Assembly (NCBI RefSeq): GCF_001680005.1
Contig: NC_033568.1
Location: 1-64,000 of the forward strand
Source of the DNA: Plasmodium coatneyi
Taxonomy: Eukaryota; Apicomplexa; Aconoidasida; Haemosporida; Plasmodiidae
Direction: 5' to 3'
DNA: 64,000 nt
Under the pieces are notes generated by a model. It ran no database searches. It was not told the DNA's origin and saw only the letters and a program-made list of their open reading frames with translations. The position numbers were made by a program, and so were the translations under genes. Below, piece after piece: positions 43,721 through 56,369 of this stretch (position 1 is the first letter of the stretch; the number at the start of each line of letters is the position of its first letter).

Positions 43721-44486
43721 GGTTTAAAGGGGCGATGTTTTTTTTTCTCCTTTTCTTTGTTTATATTAATAGATCGTATTATTATTTTATTCTTCTTTGT
43801 GTTGAATATAGAGAATGTGTTAAATTCAATCAATTGTGTTGTACCGCTGCGCGTGGGCTAGATATATAGTGCTTTTTGTTGTTTTTATTGTAGATGTGTA
43901 CATATATATATTTTTTAAAATGAAGAAAGAATATAACATTACCACATACATAATAAAATATATATACATATATATATAGAAAAAAAAATAATCACTATTT
44001 AAAAAAATTAAATTTATTACACTTTATACTGCTCTCAAAATTTTAAGTTCAAATAATCAACATTCCTCTCTCTATCCCTCTTTATGAAAAAATATGTAGT
44101 ATGCACTTTTTCTCTCTCATTATATGTGTCGCCATTCCTTCCTAACGGTATAGTAGGGCCGATTTGCTCAAATCCACAGATCAGAACTATGTATGTGCAT
44201 GTGTTGGCATATATTTGTGCTCAAAAAAGAAAATTTTTGTTCTTGTATTTTTTTATTTTTTTTTGCATTTTGTTGCTTCAAATTTTGAATGGGAAGGTGA
44301 ATATAAAACAGTTCAAAAGAAGGAGTAAGGAAGAAAAAAAAAACACTTGAAGGAAGGTGTGAGTCGGCCTTTTTTTTTTTTTTTTTTTTCCATGTTGCAT
44401 GTGTTGGAATGTAATGTTGTTAGGGTGTGGAATGATCTTTTTTTTTCTCTTTTTTTACTTTCTCCTTATAAAGAGAAGAAGGGAAC
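43721..44486. other. Spacer
   Basis: AT-rich; poly-A/T runs at 44330-44345 and 44370-44390, otherwise nothing recognised. Confidence 0.5.
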
Positions 44487-47122
44487 TTATCTAACATATG
44501 GGACAGAATATTCAGATGGGTCCGTTATTGAATTTGTTGTCGAACCAATGGTTGTTGAATATTCGGTAGAATCGTCCCCAAAGTCATTAATTTCTCTTCT
44601 AACGGCGGATATTCTATTTCTATTTTTACTGTTTCTTCTTCCTCCTCCTCCAGAAAAAGAATTACGTATTCCAGAAAATAATGAAGTGTACTGAATAAAA
44701 AAAGAAGAAAAGAAGGACGAAAAGTATTAGGAGCATATGTATCACACATGTATATATATAATACAATACATTGTTACTTAAACTTACTGCACATATAAAA
44801 GTAAATATGAATAATATTGTTATTATGCATATTTTTAATTATAATTATATAATTACTTTATATAGATAGAATACAACTGCCGGAACTGCTACAGCTGAGA
44901 GAGCAGGAGGGATGATCGTGGAAAGGGGTGATGAACTTGCACCATCCCCAACTTCCTCCTCAGTTTTAACAATAGGAAGAGTACTACTACTGCTAGAAGA
45001 GGAGGAAGAACTACCACTGCTGGAAGATGATCCACCCTGTCCACTGCCCACACCATTCCCTTCGGGTTGTGATGCTCCTGCTTCTGTTCCCTTTGCTTCT
45101 GATGATGATACTGTTTCTTGAGGAGTAGGTTGAGTAGGTTCTACAGATGGTTTTAAAACTGCTAAAGGAAAATAAGATAGGAATGAGGGTGGAAGGGAGT
45201 TCGTGGAGGGGGGAGATAAAGAATAACTGTACTTAAGGTAATTCCGTTCACTTAAAGTAGTTATACTTTCCTTAAGGTAGTTTTATTCTGTGCTTACCTC
45301 TTCTGTCCTCGTGGTCAGTTTGGTCTGTACGTGCCAGGGGTTGGGGGCATGTTTGTTCTGGTAATTTATGTGGTGGCGCATATTCCCCGTCCTCCTTGCT
45401 CTTTCCCTCATTAAATTTTGTACAATATGGATCTCCGGAAGTGCTCATGCACTCTTGTTTTACTTTCCCATATGTTGTTTCAGCTTTCTCATAGGAACTC
45501 TTATATTTGTCATTGCATGGATAATTACTATACACCCGACCATTCTGTATTTTATTATAGTCGTAATAATAATCAAATAGTATTTTAGCCTCTGGGAATC
45601 TGTCTTTGGTAATACTAGAGTATATAGGAGTGCACTTCCTCTTAGGTGTATTGCTGAATGGCAATTCTTCCAGTGCTTTATAAATTGCCCCCATAAGCGG
45701 TGACAATTGGATTTTTTCCCGAAATTTATCCTTTATTTTGTCCCCAATCCAGAAGAATAGGAATTTGCAAGGATCATAGTAGGTTGCGGTGTCCTCTTTT
45801 CCCTTCTCTTTGTTACATGCATGATAATAGTTGCTTACGATTCTGGGGGCCAAATTTTCATCGTTATTCCACGTGCTTAATGCTACCTTTACTTTTTCCT
45901 TTAAGTCTAGACTACAGTATAGATCCTTCCCACGGCTTTCTGTACAATGATTTCTTGTATCAAAGCCACTATACTCCAATTCTGAAGGTAATTTAATTGA
46001 AACTTCCGTTACCTAAAATAATATAGAATAGTTAACAGGGGAATAGTAAAATATATGTATATATATAAGTAAGTGTTCTTTCTCCACATATGTACACTTC
46101 TCTTACATTTTTCTTAAGCACATTGTGGACAAAGAAAATGTTGTTGTATTTCATTGTGCTCATATATATATTTCGAATGAGAAGAAGAAGAAAAGAGAAG
46201 TAATGACTAACCTGTGGTAGTCCTGACGATGATGTTGACGTTTCTACAGCTTGTGGTCGTGGTGCAGAGCAATCTAATTGCTGTGGTTGCCCATATTCTC
46301 TTTGATTTCTTTTCGTTTTGAATACTTCACAATATGATTCTCCACCCTCGTTTTTGCAAGTTGAAGTTAACTCCGAATATGCTGTTGAAGCTGCCTTGAA
46401 GGGAGCATCACATTCATTATTTCCGCAATAATAACGACACTCCTCATTGTTCCCTTTTAATTTCTTATAGTTATAGTAGTAGTCGAATACCTCCTTAGAC
46501 TTTTGGAACCTGTCTTTACTAATACCATTGTATATATTAGTACACTTACATTTAGAATCGAATTCCTTCAGCTTCTCATAAATTTTCGTCATAATCGCCC
46601 GAAAGTCGGAAACATTAAATCTCCCGTTTACTTTAGTACCTAACCAATAATAAAAGAAGCTATAACGATCATCATCAGAGAGATCCTCTAACCCTCCCTT
46701 CCCATCGTTACATACGGAACAGTAGTTACTTGAAATTATTGTGATCAACTCCCAATCATACCCATTGTATGGCGATAATGATATTTTCAGTTGTCCTTCC
46801 AGTTCACTGGGTTTCTTCTGTTTTTCTCCCCCTCGAAAAGTACACCATTTTCCTCCTACTCCTTTTTCTAACGTATCGTATATATTTTTTGAAGGTAACT
46901 CATCTCTACTTTCCTGCTAAAAGTATAATTAGGAAAATATGTGTGCGTATATGTCCATACATTTACACATACATACATTAATTGAACTGTGTGCTGTATA
47001 TATGTGTGGGATATACATATATATACTACTTTCTATATATATACACATTTTTTTTTTTCTACATAGTGGAAATGAATGAATGGGTTGTATTGGTATTATC
47101 AAAAATTTTCTGTGCTTACCAT
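44487..47122 (-). CDS. KIR: KIR protein, two-domain, separate Ser-rich linker/TM exon
   Basis: Exons 47122-47120 (ATG only), 46916-46212, 46012-45298, 45161-44857 and 44690-44487 give about 643 residues. The first domain opens QESRDELPSKNIYDTL with YSFFYYWLGTKV and EVFDYYYNYKKL; the second opens VTEVSIKLPSELEYSGF with CKFLFFWIGDKI and ILFDYYYDYNKI. Exon 4 is a linker with a long Ser run, an acidic stretch and a span ending VVFYLYK. The short tail ends SEYSVPYVR. Exon count, phases (phase 1 into exon 4) and tail type equal those of the gene at 1565-4339, so the two are close in architecture; their exon-4 linkers are unrelated in sequence. Confidence 0.87.
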
Positions 47123-48143
47123 TTTTGTTTTAGATATGTGTATATATATTCTTCGTATGTATATATATAATTAGATTCAGTTTAAAAAGGTGCTTTCTTC
47201 CTTCTTATATGTTCATGCAGAACATTATATATGCATATATTACTTTATATATACGTTTCTTTTTCAAATAGTGTAAATGAATTGTTGTATTTTTCCCTTT
47301 TTACCATTTGTTTTAGATATGTATGTATATATTCTTTTTCGTATATATAATAAAGTGATGTTAGGAAGATGCTGTTTCTTCCTTATATATATATATATAT
47401 TCATATATATAAAACATGGAGTATTTAGGAGTTCTTCATATACTTTTGCAAAGTAATTATTATGAATGAACGAATATGGAAAATTTTTTTCTCTATTTAT
47501 TTATTCTTTCCATTCCTTTCCTTCTTTCCTTCATGTAATTGTTACAGTGCTATATTATTGTACCTTCCATATATATGGGACTATTCGAAATATTGTACAT
47601 TATTATTATTTACCTTATTATTATGTCGAAAATGTGATTATGCTTCGAAGAACATTCACATTATAATGTACTACTACTATTATTATTAATAATATTATTA
47701 TTAATAGTATTATTATTTTTATTTATATTACATGTGCATACGCGCATGCTCCTTTGCTTCTCTTTAATATTGGTTAAAATTTTATGTACACTACCTTTTT
47801 TTCCTTCCCTTTCATTTTTTATTTATTTTTTTCTATTCTTTTTTTCATTTTTTTTTTAATTTCCCCTTTTTTTCTTTTTTCGCCCTTCGTTTGGGAATAT
47901 ATTCTTTCCCTTATGAAGCTACTCAAACGAACAAATTAAAGAAAAGAAAAGAAAAAATAAATAAAAAAGAGGGGGGGACAAAATAAAGCAAAATAGGAAA
48001 TAAAGAAAAAATGAAAAAAGAATGGTCATTTTTGCTTCTTTCGATACACACACTGCATATAAGCTTCATGATGGTCATTTATGACTCCTCTGATGGGAAA
48101 CATTACATTTAATATTGTATTCAATGTTACATTCCAATGTGTT
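47123..48143. other. KIR 5' flank with a second exon-1-like copy
   Basis: A second copy of the first-exon context (minus strand ATG followed by GTAAAAAG) lies at 47307-47305, about 185 bases farther upstream, in a duplicated stretch. Around 47403-47510 the sequence matches 57841-57945. A TTATTA microsatellite lies at 47675-47720. The last 60 bases have ACATTCCAATGTG words before the next KIR stop codon. Confidence 0.6.
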
Positions 48144-49576
48144 CTACATACGACCATAACTAATATTCCTCCCTTCTCTGTTTCTTTGCCCCTGATGTTG
48201 TTGTCGTTGTTTGCCATTCCTACCCTTTTGACTAGATTGCCTACCATTATATATGGTAGAAGTATCTGTTGAATCACCTATAGATTCTATTGTAGAATTA
48301 TCGGTTGTATATAATGAAGAGGTGTCTGTTGTTAAGGTGTCGTCGAAGTTACGTTCGACGGTGGATCTCCTTTTTCTTCTGCTTCTGCCTTTCTTAAATT
48401 GGTTACCAATCCAGGAGGGTAAAAGATTATACTAAAAAATAAAAAAGGGAAAGGAAGTGAGGGGGAAAAAAGGCATAAAAATATATGTATGTATACATAC
48501 ATATATATATATATATATGTCTATATATATAGCTCTATGATAATTGTTGTAATTATAATTGTAATTACCTTATATAAAAAGAATGCAGCAATGGCAGGTA
48601 TTCCAATTAGTGTGCCTATTGTGGAGGAGACAATTGGGGCAACACCACCACCTACCTCCTGTGATGATGATGGTGATGAATGAAGTTCTGACGCTCGCTG
48701 TGGTAATGAAGGAACTGCTGAAGACAACTGTTGGAAGCAATTATCCAGATTTGCTTCCCCCTCCCCATCTGGTGGGAGTTCTTCTCCGAGCACAGTGCCC
48801 CATTTCAAGTCTGATGGTTTTGGGATTTTACCACCATTATCCTTGATCTCTCTTACAATTCGATCATAATATTCATGACCGCTATCTGGACTACTTGCCT
48901 GCACTTCTCTATAAGGACCATCAGCTGTCTGCAGGTATGTTTTATATGCTCCAGTACAGGGAGACCCAGGGGTCGTGCAATTCTTCAGTTGCTTTTTTAT
49001 TGTTTTATAGTCCTGATAGTAGTCAAATACGGTTTTTGCTCTCTTGAACTCACTGCACTGAACATTACTGTTCAAATCCTTGTACTCACATTTACCGTCG
49101 GGATCACCTAATTTTTGGTAGATTTGCTGCATAATGTTGCGAACTTCAGTAATGTTCTTTACTTTTTCACATAATTTACTCCTTAACCAGAAATAAAAAA
49201 AATCGCATACCCTTTCACATGATGAACTTCCTGTATTTACCTTAGATAGAAGGCACGAAGCCTGCGCAATGTCCATCATATACTGTGTTTCACCAACGAA
49301 ACGGTTTCGTGGTGTACTGGTCAAAATAATCCCTATTTCTGTTTCCCAGGTGCTGATGTCCTGACATGTATGGTTGCCCTTTTTTTCTAATGCTTTATAT
49401 ACTCTTCTGGAGGGTAAGTTTTCTACACTACATTGCTGATCGTGATCCTATAAATGTGGAATTGTTGGCAGAATATGTATTCATGCATCTCTTATGTTTG
49501 GAATAGAACATTATATACATAACATTAAAATATACCTTATTTTACGGAAATAAATAAATTATATTACTGCTGCCAT
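48144..49576 (-). CDS. KIR: KIR protein, one domain
   Basis: Exons 49576-49568 (MAA), 49447-48569 and 48431-48144 give about 391 residues. The ectodomain begins DHDQQCSVENLPSRRVYKAL, has CDFFYFWLRSKL near residue 85 (WLRS in place of WLGD) and TVFDYYQDYKTIKKQL near 140. LDNCFQQLSSAVPS and a Ser-rich part precede a span ending AFFLYK. The tail reads YNLLPSWIGNQFKKGRSRRK and ends RNISYGRM. It belongs with the KIR genes at 23482, 26693 and 53648. The 5' flank is shared with the gene at 26693. Confidence 0.88.
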
Positions 49577-50596
49577 TGTTCCGGTCATTCTTCATATATA
49601 CACTATTTGGTATATATAATAAAATTTATATTAGAATGTGTTCATATATTCATGCAGAATACATATATGCACGATAATTTTTCCTGTTCCTTCATTTTGA
49701 ATTGTTATGAAATTTTTATTTCCTTTTAAGAGGGCAGATATTGTTTAATTTTTCACTAGATACAATACATATGTATCAGAATCAGTATACACATATATGT
49801 AAAGCAAAAAGTAGAAATAATTAGGGTGAGGATAAAAAAAAAAAAAAAAAAAAATGTTCAGAGAGCATAGTCCTTTATATACATTCCTTTATTCATGTAC
49901 CCCTATGATATTATTGGGGATTGTATAAGGGGTTATTCGCAATATTCGATTATGTTATATTATTATTATTTATACCTCATGCGCGCTCTTATTATTATTA
50001 CATATGTACAAAGGAGCAGAATTTTTTTCCCTAACGTGCAATTTCAGTGTATACAATTAATTTACACTCTACTTCTATTATTAAATGGATTATGAAGGAG
50101 AATTTTTTCCTTAACGTACATATTGTTGAGCCTCTATATATAGGGGATATATATTTTTTCTTCCTTCCTTCTATACACATGTGCATGTGCACATTCATGT
50201 ATATAATTAATGAGGGAGGTACTCAAATTTAAAAAATAAATGAATAAAAAGGAGGAATATAATACGGGAATATGGTATAAAAAGAAAATTCCGTGTTCTC
50301 ATTATATAGGAAGGAAAAGAAGTATATGCATACTAATAAAAAACTTTTGAGCGTGAACACATGCAAACATGCACAAACATATGCACATACAATTTTTTTA
50401 GTGCTCAAAATATGTGAACATAATTTGCTGCTCCTCCTCTTTCATTTCACATCGTTAGAAGAAGAATGGGGGAGGGAGTGTAGGTGCGACACCTTACATT
50501 CCAATGTGTTACATTCCACATAGAATGTGTGTTCCACATTGCACGCACAATGTGTGTGCTGTTACATACTACTTATTATTAAGTAGAAAGGAAATA
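49577..50596. other. KIR intergenic region, flank duplicated at 28.3 kb
   Basis: No gene. 49640-50190 matches 28250-28805. From 50490 to 50575 there are ACATTCCA and AATGTGTG words ahead of the next KIR stop codon. Confidence 0.65.
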
Positions 50597-50897
50597 TTAG
50601 GTGGCGTAATAACGTATATTCTTCCGTGTTTGCTGTTCCTTTCTATTGTTTGATCTTCCAGATGGAACAGTATCCACCGTAGAATCATCCTCTGTTGTTG
50701 TAGATGCTACTGTTGAAACTTCTGTGGAACCATCTGAGAACATGTCGTAAAAGTTTTGTCGTCCAATTGTTGTTCTTTTTCTGCTTCCCCCTAATTTGTT
50801 ACGAAGCCAGGTGGGTAGAAGGTTATACTACGATAAGAAAGAGGAATGAATGGGGTGTAATGGTGGTATGATATATATATACACATATATATGTATA

Positions 50898-50935
<38 letters not shown>

Positions 50936-52137
50936 CATATATATGTATATGTACATATATATATATATATATACATACATATATATGTATATATGTATGT
51001 GCATTTATATGTATTTGCACATATATATGCATATATATATATATATTTTTTTTCTAATCGTATGGGGAATAATTGTTTTAATTATAATTACTTTATACAA
51101 AAGATAGGTGATGAATGGTAATCCTACTCCTACTGTTCCTAATATGGAGGAAACTGCAGCTGCAGTTGGAAGTGCTGCACTAACTTCACTTGCACCATCT
51201 TCATGAAGACCATCTTCAGGACCAAGACCAGGACCTTCAGGACCGGGTCTCGGTGCAGGTCCAAGATCTTGTTGTAATGAACTACCTGTATGTGTTGCTA
51301 CTTTGGTGCATTTAAATTCTATTTTATCGCTACCATTACCGTTGTATTTTTCATATACTTTTTTGAATTTCCTACAATACTCATCATTATTATGATCCCC
51401 ACTGTGGCATGAAGCCCATACCTTCTTATAGGCTTGAACAGTTTCATTGAGGTAATTGTTATAAATTTGATCACAGCGATTTTCAGTTTTGTTTAACTGA
51501 TCCTGTATAGTTCCATAATTTTGATGATACTCATATATTCCTTTCCTTTTTTTAAAAGTATCCTTGTCTATATTGTCGTATATAATTTTGCACATGCCCG
51601 CAATTTCTGAGCTCCCCAACTCATCATAAATTGTGCTCATAACATTCGAGAAGTAATCCTTAATCACACTGTTGGATACAGTATCCCCTAACCAATAATA
51701 GAACCAATAACACCAATCATGATCAGGTTTATCCACACCTTTTTTGTGATGTATATAACACCAAGTATTTACAATTCCATCGATAAAGAACTGTATACCC
51801 GAATGAGACTTTAATTTACTCTGCAAAGTATTTTTTACACTTTCATCGGAAGAACCGTCACTTAAAATGCTAGTACAAACATTTGTGCGATTATCCAGTT
51901 CAGCATATGCCAACTGTGATGGCAATTTATACCAATCAGTCACCTAAAAAAAAAAATATGGGAATAGCAAAACATCTTATGTGTGTATGCTTCTTCCATT
52001 TTTCTTCTATATTTTTCTTTATATTGTTCATAGAATCTTATATGAGTAATGTGCACATATGTCCACTTTGAGCATAGGAAGAGGAGGTATTAGTATTTAA
52101 CCGTTAGTGGTGTTGTCCCTTGTGCTGGTTTTGCCAT
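50597..52137 (-). CDS. KIR: KIR protein, one domain, Pro/Gly-rich stalk
   Basis: Exons 52137-52102 (MAKPAQGTTPLT), 51943-51092 and 50827-50597 give about 372 residues. The ectodomain opens VTDWYKLPSQLAYAEL, with CYWFYYWLGDTV near residue 92 and GIYEYHQNYGTIQDQL near 150. Between the domain and the span lies a Pro/Gly-rich stalk (GPAPRPGPEGPGLGPEDG) not seen in the other KIR genes. The span ends TYLLYK. The tail ends KNIRYYAT. The intron before the tail is a TATA/CATATA array of about 180 bases (50871-51050). Confidence 0.88.
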
Positions 52138-52214
52138 GTTTTATGTATGTATATTCTTCTGTATATGTAATATATTTTAAAGAATTTTCACATATTCATT
52201 TTTAGCATAAAAGA

Positions 52215-52245
<31 letters not shown>

Positions 52246-53647
52246 AGAGAGAACATTGTATGTTTGATCATTATTAATATGATAACTTTTATTTTGTTAC
52301 ATACTGCACATATATTGTTCAATTTATTAAATAATGGGAATGTAATCCCAGTTATACACATATGTATGTGCATCCAAAATCATTACATATATACATATAT
52401 GTAAGGTAAAAGTAAAAACAAATATATTGGAACAATGAAATAAGAACAGAAGAAGGGAAATGTACAAATTCCCCTCATACGTTCTACATATATTTATTAT
52501 ATTATTACAATGCACACTGTTATCCGTGATATTATATTACTTATTTACTTCATTCAGTTATTGTACACATATAAAATCGAACATTTTTGCCCTTATCAGA
52601 AATTTATTATTTTTTTTTTTTTATGTATTGTTCGAACGTCCTTTCCATTGTTATTTTGAAAAGGGAAAAGCATTAAGGAGTTGTTAATGCGTATATATAT
52701 TGTGCACAGTTCATATGCATCTGTGCATGTGCAGAGAGGGAGCATTTTTTTTCCCTTCCTATATGTGCACACATCCAAGAACAACTTGCTGCGGATCGTG
52801 AACATTCATGAATTAAATGAACATCATATATGTTGCAGAGGAATTACATTCATAACATACAAAAAAATAAAGCTATATTCATGCACTCCTTCCATTCATG
52901 TATTATATTATTATCATATGTATGTGTAATTATATGTAACGTTATATATAATTATTTATGCGCTCCTCCTACTATGTTTATATACAGTGAACGCCTTTTT
53001 CCTCCTTTTTTGTTTGATAGAAAATTTTATCATGTACCATTCATTCCTGTTTTGTTATTATCAAAAGAGTTAAATGGGAGTAATGAACAAATATTATATA
53101 GTTCACATATGTACAGAACATTTTTTCCTTATTTTCTGAATGTGGACATATTATGTTTACTATTTGTGAGCAAATCTTCCACCCTCACTCCTTTATTTCC
53201 TTCCAATGTAGATTACATTTTTTTACATATATATTAAAGAATCCCTTTTCATTTTTATTTTATTTTATTCGTTTTTTTACTCTTTATTTTTTTCACTTTT
53301 TAATTTTATACTTTTTTCTTTTTTCCGCTTCATTAATTTATGTTTAGGTGAAACATATAAAATACGGAATATGGAAGGAGTTCTACAATTTTCTCTATGC
53401 AAGGCAGTTTGGAATGTGAATGTGACCACGATACGCACATGCACATATACATATAAAAAAAAAAGGAATGGTAGGAAAGGAATGCCATTCTGCTCTTATA
53501 CAGTTACGTATCTTGGGGTTATGTATTGTTCCTTCTTTCCTCCCAGGACGGATGGGGAGTGGACATTACATTTAATGGAACATTATATTTAATGTTACAC
53601 ATTCCACAATGTGTTTTACATTCCAATGCTGCATATGATGTGACATA
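52138..53647. other. KIR intergenic region
   Basis: No gene. A TA run lies at 52214-52242. About 52345-52810 resembles part of the flank at 22330-23140. From 53565 the TTTAATG/ACATTCCA words lead into the next KIR stop codon. Confidence 0.55.
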
Positions 53648-55222
53648 TTACATACGTTGATAACTAATGTTTTTCCTGTTTTCATTTCCTCCTTCTCTTC
53701 TACCATTATTTGCTGCCGTCCTTCCTCTGTGTGGTGGTGTTGGCCTACCACCATTATATATGGTAGAGTTGTCACCTTCCGTCGAATCTTCTATTGTTGT
53801 TGAAGTGTCGGCTGTTGAACTTGTTTCTGTGGAATATAGTGTGGAAGAAGTGCCGTTCTCTGTGAACAGGTCCGAGCTTCTTTCAACGGATCTTCTTCTT
53901 GTTGTTTTATTCTTTCTAAAGATGTTGTTACTGATCCAATCAGGTAGAAGATTATTCTAATGTAGTGAAGGAGGTGTATGGAAGGGAAGGGTCATATACA
54001 CATGCACTATATATATATACACATATATATGTATGTATATATATATATACACACATATATATATATACATACACATGTATATGTGATAGTATTCCGTCAC
54101 CCTCTCCCCTTTCTCCTTTTTTACATATAATGGGTCTATGTAAATGGTAATTGTAATTACAGTTGTAATTGTACATGTAATTGTAATTCTATACCTTATA
54201 TAAAAAGAATGCAGTTACTGGTAGTCCAACTATTCCTAGGATGGAAGAAACACCAGGTATGACAGCACTACCACTTCCTCCACCCCCAATTGGCGAGGTT
54301 GTTGCACTTCCTTCAGGTTTGGAATGAACTTGGATTTCAGGCTTCTGTGGTGGTTCCGATCCTGCGGAACGATCCTGGTGCTGTTGTTCAATACATGCTA
54401 AAAGTTGCTGTGGCATATTTACTTCAGTACATGTTAATTGTGATAGATTCTGGGGAATGGGTGTTCCACTTTCTCCTTCCATCTCCTTAAGTTTTTTACA
54501 ACATGGGTCATTACTACCCGTTCCATGTGAACAACCTGCCCTTACCATTCCATACTTTTGCTCAGCTTCCTGTTTATATGTAGAATAGGCACCAGCACAT
54601 TGTTTTCCCCCTGGCTGTGGGGGTGACCTTATTGTATTACAGTCATATAAATAATCAAATATTATTTTCCTATTTTTGAAGAAGGTGGTGCTAGTAGTAG
54701 GAGCAGTTTTTATGGTTGCACACGGACTATTACCAGGCAATGTTTGTAACTGCGCGTAAATTTCATTCATAAGTGTTGCGAATGAAATACGCCATCCACT
54801 CAAATTTTCAGATAATATACCTCCTAACCAGTAGTAAAAGAAGTCACATATTGTTGAACAGAGTGATTCCCTCTTCGACAGTATGCTGGATACAAGACAC
54901 CAGGCTCTCGCAATTTTCGTTGCATAACTTTCGTTAGCAGTTACCCATTCATTCTTTAATTTATCTTTTAAAATGTTCTCTATTCCCTGTGTCCAGGAGC
55001 TTCTGTGCTCACATGTTTGTTTGTCACCATTCTTCTGTTCGAATGCGGCATATATTTTTCTGGAGGGTAAGTTTTCCACCTTACACTGCAGGTCCTATAG
55101 GTGGAATTGGTAAGGTGCATATACTCCCATGCGTTCATTACATTTTGCACATAAAATGCTATATATATACATGAATATACCTTACTTCATGTAATAAATA
55201 AAGCGTGTATTACTTTTACCAT
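53648..55222 (-). CDS. KIR: KIR protein, one domain
   Basis: Exons 55222-55220 (ATG only), 55094-54195 and 53956-53648 give about 403 residues. The ectodomain begins DLQCKVENLPSRKIYAAF, with CDFFYYWLGGIL near residue 87 and IIFDYLYDCNTI near 145. A Gln-rich part (LACIEQQHQDRSAGSE) and a Gly/Ser stretch precede a span ending AFFLYK. The tail begins NNLLPDWISNNIF instead of the usual YNLLP and ends KNISYQRM. The one-codon first exon is inferred from ATG followed by GTAAAAG in the position where other KIR genes have their first exon. Confidence 0.86.
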
Positions 55223-56369
55223 GGTTTATGTATGTGTACATATTTTTCTGTGGGTATATAATGTGAATTTTTGTGTTAGGAGTGTGTTGTTTACATATGG
55301 TCCGAACAAATGTGATGGCATTATGCTTATTCCGTACTTATGAATATTAAGTTCTTATTTTTTTTCCTCTTCAATAGTACACATATATTGTTTAATCTGT
55401 TCAACAATAATAATACCTTCTAACATTATTCATATGTATCATTAGGTAGTGCTAGTACATTGTGCATATATATATGTACTCAACTATTGTGAACAACGGA
55501 CGCAAAAAAAAAAAAAAGTAGGAACGAATATGCTGTACTGGTATAATAGAACAGCATGAAAAAAAAATGGAAGGAAGAGTGGGAGGGAACTGTACTAAAT
55601 TATTTATATGGGAACAAGGAAATGTTCATATATATACTTTTGCCATAATAGTGCTGCTTTGTTGTATGCACTCTTCCTCTTTTCAAATTATAATATTTTT
55701 TCCTTCCCCTCCCCCATTTTCGGCAGAAAAATTTAACACTTTTAAATTCCTCTATTCAGATTAAAAAAAATATATATATTTTTCGTGTAGAACTCCCTTA
55801 TTAGAATTCTTATTGGAACTCTTATTAGAACTCTTATAAGAATTTCTCCTTTTTATATATGTATAGTACATATATATATATATATTTATTATGGTACATT
55901 GAGAGCATTTTATACTCCTCCTTCTATTTTTTCTTTTTTTTTTATTTCCTTATTTATATAAAAATAATTATATATGTGTTCCACATTCCACACACACATC
56001 AATGTTATTCATAATCATGCACATGTATAAGACTCTTTTTTTGGCGCAATTTGCACAATAGCAGACATATACAATACACATACATTTACATAATTCGCAT
56101 AATTTGTACAATGTTTGCATAATGTTTGCACAATGTTTGTACAATAACAGACATTTCCATAATTTACATAATAGTGAACACATTTACATAATTTGCATAA
56201 TTAACATAATAGTGAACACATTTGTACACAATTCTTCTATGGTAAATGTTACCATCATAAGGAACTGTGTGCATGGTGGTCATTTATTTATATTGTTCCC
56301 TTGCAAGGGGGGCGGGAAGTATATATTACATGTTACCATTCCAGGTGTTCATACATACGATGTGTGTTC
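55223..56369. other. KIR intergenic region with TTTGCATAA repeats
   Basis: No gene. At 56060-56235 short words ATAATTTGCATAA, ACAATGTTTGCA and AATAGTGAACACATTT recur several times. At 55800-55850 AGAACTCTTAT is repeated. Otherwise AT-rich. Confidence 0.6.

Noticed and set aside
50850..51121. Open frames rich in Tyr, Ile, His on both strands
   Set aside because: They are translations of the TATA/CATATA array in a KIR intron, with no other support.
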